64,000 nucleotides of DNA from Henckelia pumila (taxonomy: Eukaryota > Streptophyta > Magnoliopsida > Lamiales > Gesneriaceae): positions 19,330,622 through 19,394,621 of the forward strand of contig NC_133123.1 of the NCBI RefSeq assembly GCF_033568475.1, written 5' to 3'. Below the pieces are notes generated by a model. That model was not told where the DNA came from, did not search any database, and worked only from the letters and a program-made list of their open reading frames with translations. The first letter of the stretch is position 1. The number at the start of each line of letters is the position of its first letter. Below are positions 59,493-64,000 of this stretch, one piece after another. A program made the translations under genes and the position numbers.

Positions 59493-62400
59493 TGTAGTGA
59501 CCCGTATCCAGAATTAATGATTAATTAATGATTAGTTTAGTGATCATGTTTAGATTAAGTAAAACATGATTAAGAAAGCTTCAGATAAGTCTAAGGACTT
59601 CAAAATGGACTCGGAATGATCGAAAATGGCTCGAAGGAATAGCCATGATCGGATGGTCCGTTGGACGATCGAACATTTTGTTTTGGTAGGGCTGACATCA
59701 TCCGTGACGTCAGCAAAGTGATGTCATTGCTTACAAATGTGATGGGACATCGAACGCTCCGATGAGCGATCGGACGTTCCGATCTGAACGAACGCACCGA
59801 TGGAGGGAACAGACGTTTCGTTCTACGTTTATTGAAAGAGTGGGTGCCCGGTGAGCCAACTTGTGGCTAAGAGCTTTTATGACTCTATGTATAAACAATC
59901 TTTTGTTTAATATAATTTACACTTTTATAATGGCATTTACTTTATCTTTTATCATATTATTATGTTGTGACATACTATAAGATGTTTAGATGAAGACCTT
60001 GAATATACTATAGTGTATGTAAGATGTGGTGGCACATGGGGATGGCTATCATGAAACACATCTTATAGTCACTATATATTCTAAACAGTTCCTAGTCGAT
60101 TGAGCCGTCCGTTAATAAGGATAAGGATCGCTCGAGATTGAGACTAGCATTTGCGATGCCGAGTACCACGTTTCATTGGTATGGAACATAGAGATGTTCA
60201 AAGCATGCAAATGAATATTCATACGATGAATGATCGAACTACCCTATCCGGACTTTCCAAGTGGTTATCACTTATCGAGTGGATAAAGTCCGCGGTTTTG
60301 GTTGTACACCATTAGTCCTTACTACTTGAAACATCATTGAGACTCTATATTCTAGTACTGTACTTTGACTCATTTACCGACTCTATTGGGGTCATCAGGT
60401 GTCGGGATTGGGTACAGTTACGACACATATAGGAGTCGATGCTTTGTTGTCAAGGATTCACCACATACTTGCTAGTGTGGATATCCTATGCAATCTGAGG
60501 AGATATTAGTGTGACGAATCTCTGGCCAGAGTACATGAAGTGTTTTAGGTTACTCGGTTTTCCAAGTAACACATGCGATGTCACTATTTGATCTTCAAGA
60601 TGCATTGCATAGTTATCGAATCTCGAACGACTCTCGATTTACCAATAGTTGTTGATTCGATCGGGATATATGGATGAAGGGACCGTACTGTACGCTAACC
60701 AAAATCTATTGGTTCTTGCAGGCACTATCAGTGATACCTAGGGAATCATGGGGCGATGTTGTTAGGCGCTCTTACCATGATTCGATGGGCAAGTCGGAAA
60801 TTGTTGTTCCGAGTCACATGGAGTTGTGAGCCCACGGCTAGCTGTATCCCTGAACCATTGAGGGTCACACAAGTAATGGATTTTTAATCCCCGTTGAGAT
60901 AATTAAATTTAAAGAGTTAAATTTAGTGAATAAAGAAGTGAGACTTCTTATTTAAGAGTAGAGGGAGTAAGATTTCCTAAAATGACATAGTGATGGACAT
61001 TTTTGGAAACCACTGAATTCGGTTTCAGAAAATTTATCTTGACTTTGAAAGATGCAGAAATGGTTTCTGTGCACATTGGTGAAATTGGTTTATCAATCTG
61101 AGTCACGATGAATTTTATATTAATTTCTGAAGATGCGGGCTTTGCTTGTCAGGCTTGAACTTATGACTAATGGGCCCTAAGCTGTTAGCAGCCCACATTA
61201 TAAATAAGTTATTGCAGTACAGAAATTACACACAACTTACACTCAGATTTTCGAAAACCCTAGCCTCCAGTCTAGGAATTTCGGCCGCCCCCCTCTCTCT
61301 GTCTTAGAGAATTTTCAGTCTGCGAATTTCGAATTTGCAGTCTGAATTAGCAGATCATATCTGTTCTATCTCTTCGCAGAAACTTCTGATAGACTTTCTA
61401 GTGCAGTCTATCAGAGGGATTAAACTTCTGTTCGTGGACCTGATTGAAGAATTGTTCGTTCATCAGTTCCTGGGATATACAACAAGAGCAGTTTAATCTG
61501 TTGGTGTCCATAATCTCATTTCGAGATTTTAAGGTAAAATTTATATTATTTAAATTTTATATTATCAATTTTAATCGTAGGAATTTGATACCCATATGGA
61601 ATCGTTCCATATAAAATTTTAAAACTTCCGCTGCACCGGGTATCAATTTTTCAATCCGGAGAACGACCGTGTTCCAACATTTATAAGTAGAGGTGTCGAG
61701 GTCTCATTTCAACTCGCCCCTTTCCTCTCTTCTCTATCGTTCTTAGCTCTTTCTAGTTCGATCTAGGGATATCTAGGCGTCTTATTGAGAATCCAAAAGT
61801 AGCGGAGCGATCCCGGCGTTGTAGCAAAGTTGTGCCTAATTTTTGAGGCAGTCGTCATCAACGGTCTGACGACGGACTCATGTATAGCTATGATCTCCTT
61901 AAATTATTTAGAAGTGTGCAATAGCTTTGTTAAGATTTTTAGAGCTTAACTAATGATGCATGGATAATTTGCATTGTAAAACTGATGATAGGCTTTGAAC
62001 CTAGAGTGGAACTGCTAGGACTGCCTTTAGTGAGGTACGTAAGTACTGACTGAGATGACCAACATGATATATGATATATGTGTTGCATGGGTTTGTGCTA
62101 TGTGTTTTTCAGGTTTTTACTGCTTTAGCACATGCATATTTTTATACGTACTGGACTGCATCCCATGAGATGTGAGTCATGACAGTTTCCATCGGTGATG
62201 AGTTACTCCTTATGGATTCGTTTCTGGGGAGGCTCAGCCCCTGGTTTTTGCTATCACTAGGAGAAATCACGACGGTGGAGTAGATGCTATAGTTGATGGG
62301 TGAATATACGAGTGCCCCGCGGACTAGCTATCCAGCACGGCGTTGTATATTAATGGCGCCACTGAGTAGACTAATTTACCCTTGTTTTAGAGTCACTTAT

Positions 62401-62754
62401 GTGCTGCATATATTTTATATATCATTGCTTTCGTATTGAACGTAGTATCTCACGTCCAGTATTTTCTGTATGTCTGGACACCCCATTTGACGGGGCAGGT
62501 GCAGGTGCAGGTAGTGCGCCCAGTAGCTTGGAGAGACCAGCGACCAAAGAAGACAACAAGTTTAGCTGTAGGTTTTATTTGTCTTTAAGAGTATTATTCG
62601 ATTGGTTTGTATAATAGAATTTGTTTAGTCGGTTGTATTCTGCCGACCAGCATTTATTTAAGTCTTCCGCAATGAATTATATAATTTATTTTAATTGCAT
62701 GTTTAGTTATGCTCTAACTCTGATTAGGTAGTGGACCCGGGTTGGGTCGCTACA
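59493..62754 (+). mobile_element. LTR of a Ty3/Gypsy-like element, split by a solo LTR
   Basis: It starts TGTAGTGACCCG and ends GGTTGGGTCGCTACA, followed by a primer site at 62759-62771. Without the nested LTR and duplicated target it is about 1.4 kb. GATCGGA/TCCGATC-like motifs lie at 59640-59790, upstream of a TATA-like tttataagtag that is now divided by the insertion. It includes the CCCC-AATGGGG type block near 62480. Confidence 0.7.
59833..61679 (+). mobile_element. Solo LTR, 5-bp duplication tttat
   Basis: It starts TGAAAGAGTGGGTGCCCGG, ends GTGTTCCAACA and is flanked by tttat (59828-59832 and 61680-61684). At 1847 bp it has no coding sequence and no internal LTR repeat. The end (ccgctgcaccgggtatcaat...gaacgaccgtg) is of a type common in plant Copia-like LTRs. 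Superfamily uncertain. Confidence 0.6.
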
Positions 62755-62758
62755 TTTA

Positions 62759-62771
62759 TTGGTATCAGAGC
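62759..62771 (+). other. Primer binding site, initiator Met-tRNA
   Basis: TTGGTATCAGAGC four bases after the LTR end; it shows that the LTR at 59493-62754 can be read as a 5' LTR. Confidence 0.85.
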
Positions 62772-63091
62772 AGCATGCAAAGAGACTTGGGATATAGTAA
62801 TGAGACTTTGGATTGTCCTTGTAGGTATGATGAGACCATAAAAAGAGATGATGATGAGGTAATTAGGTTGCCCGAAAACTATCATCATCAACATGATTTT
62901 TAAGGATTTGGATTATGGGATTCCAGCAAGTATGGACAAGAGCGAAATATCGTGTCTGAGTTTTTGTGATTTCTACTCATGTGGATCCTAGCTTTGGATC
63001 GAGTACCAGATGTCAGAGGCAGTGACAGAGGATTGGTTGGGACGCACTTGATGCTTGCATCTATACCGTTCGGCCATGATGACACTACTCT
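62772..63091 (+). mobile_element. 5' untranslated interior of a Gypsy-like element
   Basis: About 320 bp after the primer site without an ORF, cut off by an LTR in opposite orientation at 63092. Confidence 0.5.
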
Positions 63092-64000
63092 TGTAGCGAC
63101 ACAACCCGGATCCACTACCTAATCAGAGTTAAGAGCATAATTAAGCATGCATTAAATAAATCGCTGCGGAAGACTTAAATAAAAGTAGACCGGCAGAATA
63201 CAACCGGTTAAACAAATTCGATGATACAACCCAATCGAATAAATAAGCCTAAAGGGCGAAGACCTACTGCTAATCTTGATGTCTTCACTGGTCACTGGCT
63301 ACTCCAAACTCCTGGTGCTCAATCCTGCACCTACACCTGCCCCGTCGAATGGGGTGTCCAGGTACACAGAAAATACTGGACGTGAGCTCTAAGCTCAATA
63401 CGAAAGAACGGGTAAAACATACAAATATGATGCATGCAAATGACAAGGTATTCATATCTGGGATAACTATATACAACTGCTCAGTAATGGCGCCTAGGAC
63501 ATGAGTGGTACACCGGGGAGAAAACCCTGCGTACACTGCTCATTCCTAATGGACGTAGACCATGTCTTCCAGATGCCAGGGCCGGCTAACCCGTCGGTCG
63601 CGGGGCGCTCGACATCAACCGTCCGAACAGGGCTGAGCGGCCCTACATGGCTCATCTCAAAAGATGGACAGAAACAATATGATATTCACATGCTGCATAA
63701 TAATATGACACACAAATGCAACATATAAGCATGCAAAACCCGCTGGCTATCTCAGTCAATACTTACGTACCTTATTAAATGCATTCCTAGCAGTCCCACT
63801 CTAGGTTCCAAGCCTATCATCAACTCTACAATGCAATTACCCATGCATCATTAATTAAGCTCTAAAAGCCTTAACTAAGCTATTGCATACTCCTAAATAT
63901 TTTTAGGAAACCATATCTATACATGCGTCCGTCGTTAGCCCTTTACTGTCGCTTGCCTCAAAACTAGGCCACAGCTCCGCTACGACGCCTGGATCGCTAT
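63092..64000 (-). mobile_element. Second LTR of the same family in inverted orientation (runs out of the window)
   Basis: From TGTAGCGACACAACCCGG onward it is the reverse complement of the end of the LTR at 59493-62754 (shared ccactacctaatcagagtt, gcggaagacttaaata, aatggggtgtcca, aaaatactggacgtgag, tacgtacc). By eye the two are about 80% identical. The other end is outside the window. Confidence 0.75.

Overview
The window is plant nuclear DNA, most likely from a eudicot of the asterid/Lamiales kind. Reasons: intron-containing genes on an AT-rich background, a group IIe WRKY gene, Ty3/Gypsy chromovirus elements primed by initiator Met-tRNA, hAT elements and many MITEs. The gag protein resembles ones I recall from Gesneriaceae, but that part is memory, not a search.

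Only two host genes are well supported, both on the minus strand. The first (CDS 3769-10704, noncoding first exon near 12369-12560) joins into a clean four-exon reading frame of 584 residues. It encodes a plant-specific, mostly disordered protein that I tentatively place near the HAPLESS 8-like family. The second (31321-33118) is a complete three-exon WRKY factor of 319 residues (WRKY22/27/29 type) with intact WRKYGQK and zinc-ligand residues.

The rest is mobile DNA. 1-3470: LTR remnants, one inserted in another. 14.6-15.2 kb: foldback MITE(s). 15.5-18.8 kb: a broken hAT element of the TTF/DUF4371 (ZMYM1-like) type. 18.8-25.1 kb: a small tandem duplication whose halves were separated and loaded by an LTR, a MITE and a deleted hAT. 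25.2-30.7 kb: a four-level nest (SINE, LTR, LTR, LTR). 33.5-39.2 kb: a cluster of MITEs and foldback elements. 39.2-44.2 kb: AT-rich intergenic DNA with few recognisable features. 44.2-59.3 kb: an LTR element on the minus strand that contains a complete but inactivated Tekay-like Ty3/Gypsy element (47739-56705) and a solo LTR. 59.5-64 kb: two related LTRs in opposite orientation, one carrying a solo LTR in its promoter.

Many insertions can be dated relative to each other because their target-site duplications are readable (5 bp for LTR elements, 8 bp for hAT, 9-10 bp for Mutator-like foldbacks, about 22 bp for the SINE). The most unusual signal is that several LTR families carry clusters of short inverted repeats (CTCGATCGG/CCGATCGAG or GATCGGA/TCCGATC types), often just upstream of a TATA-like box. 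I see no bacterial-type systems, CRISPR arrays, rRNA genes or intact tRNA genes.
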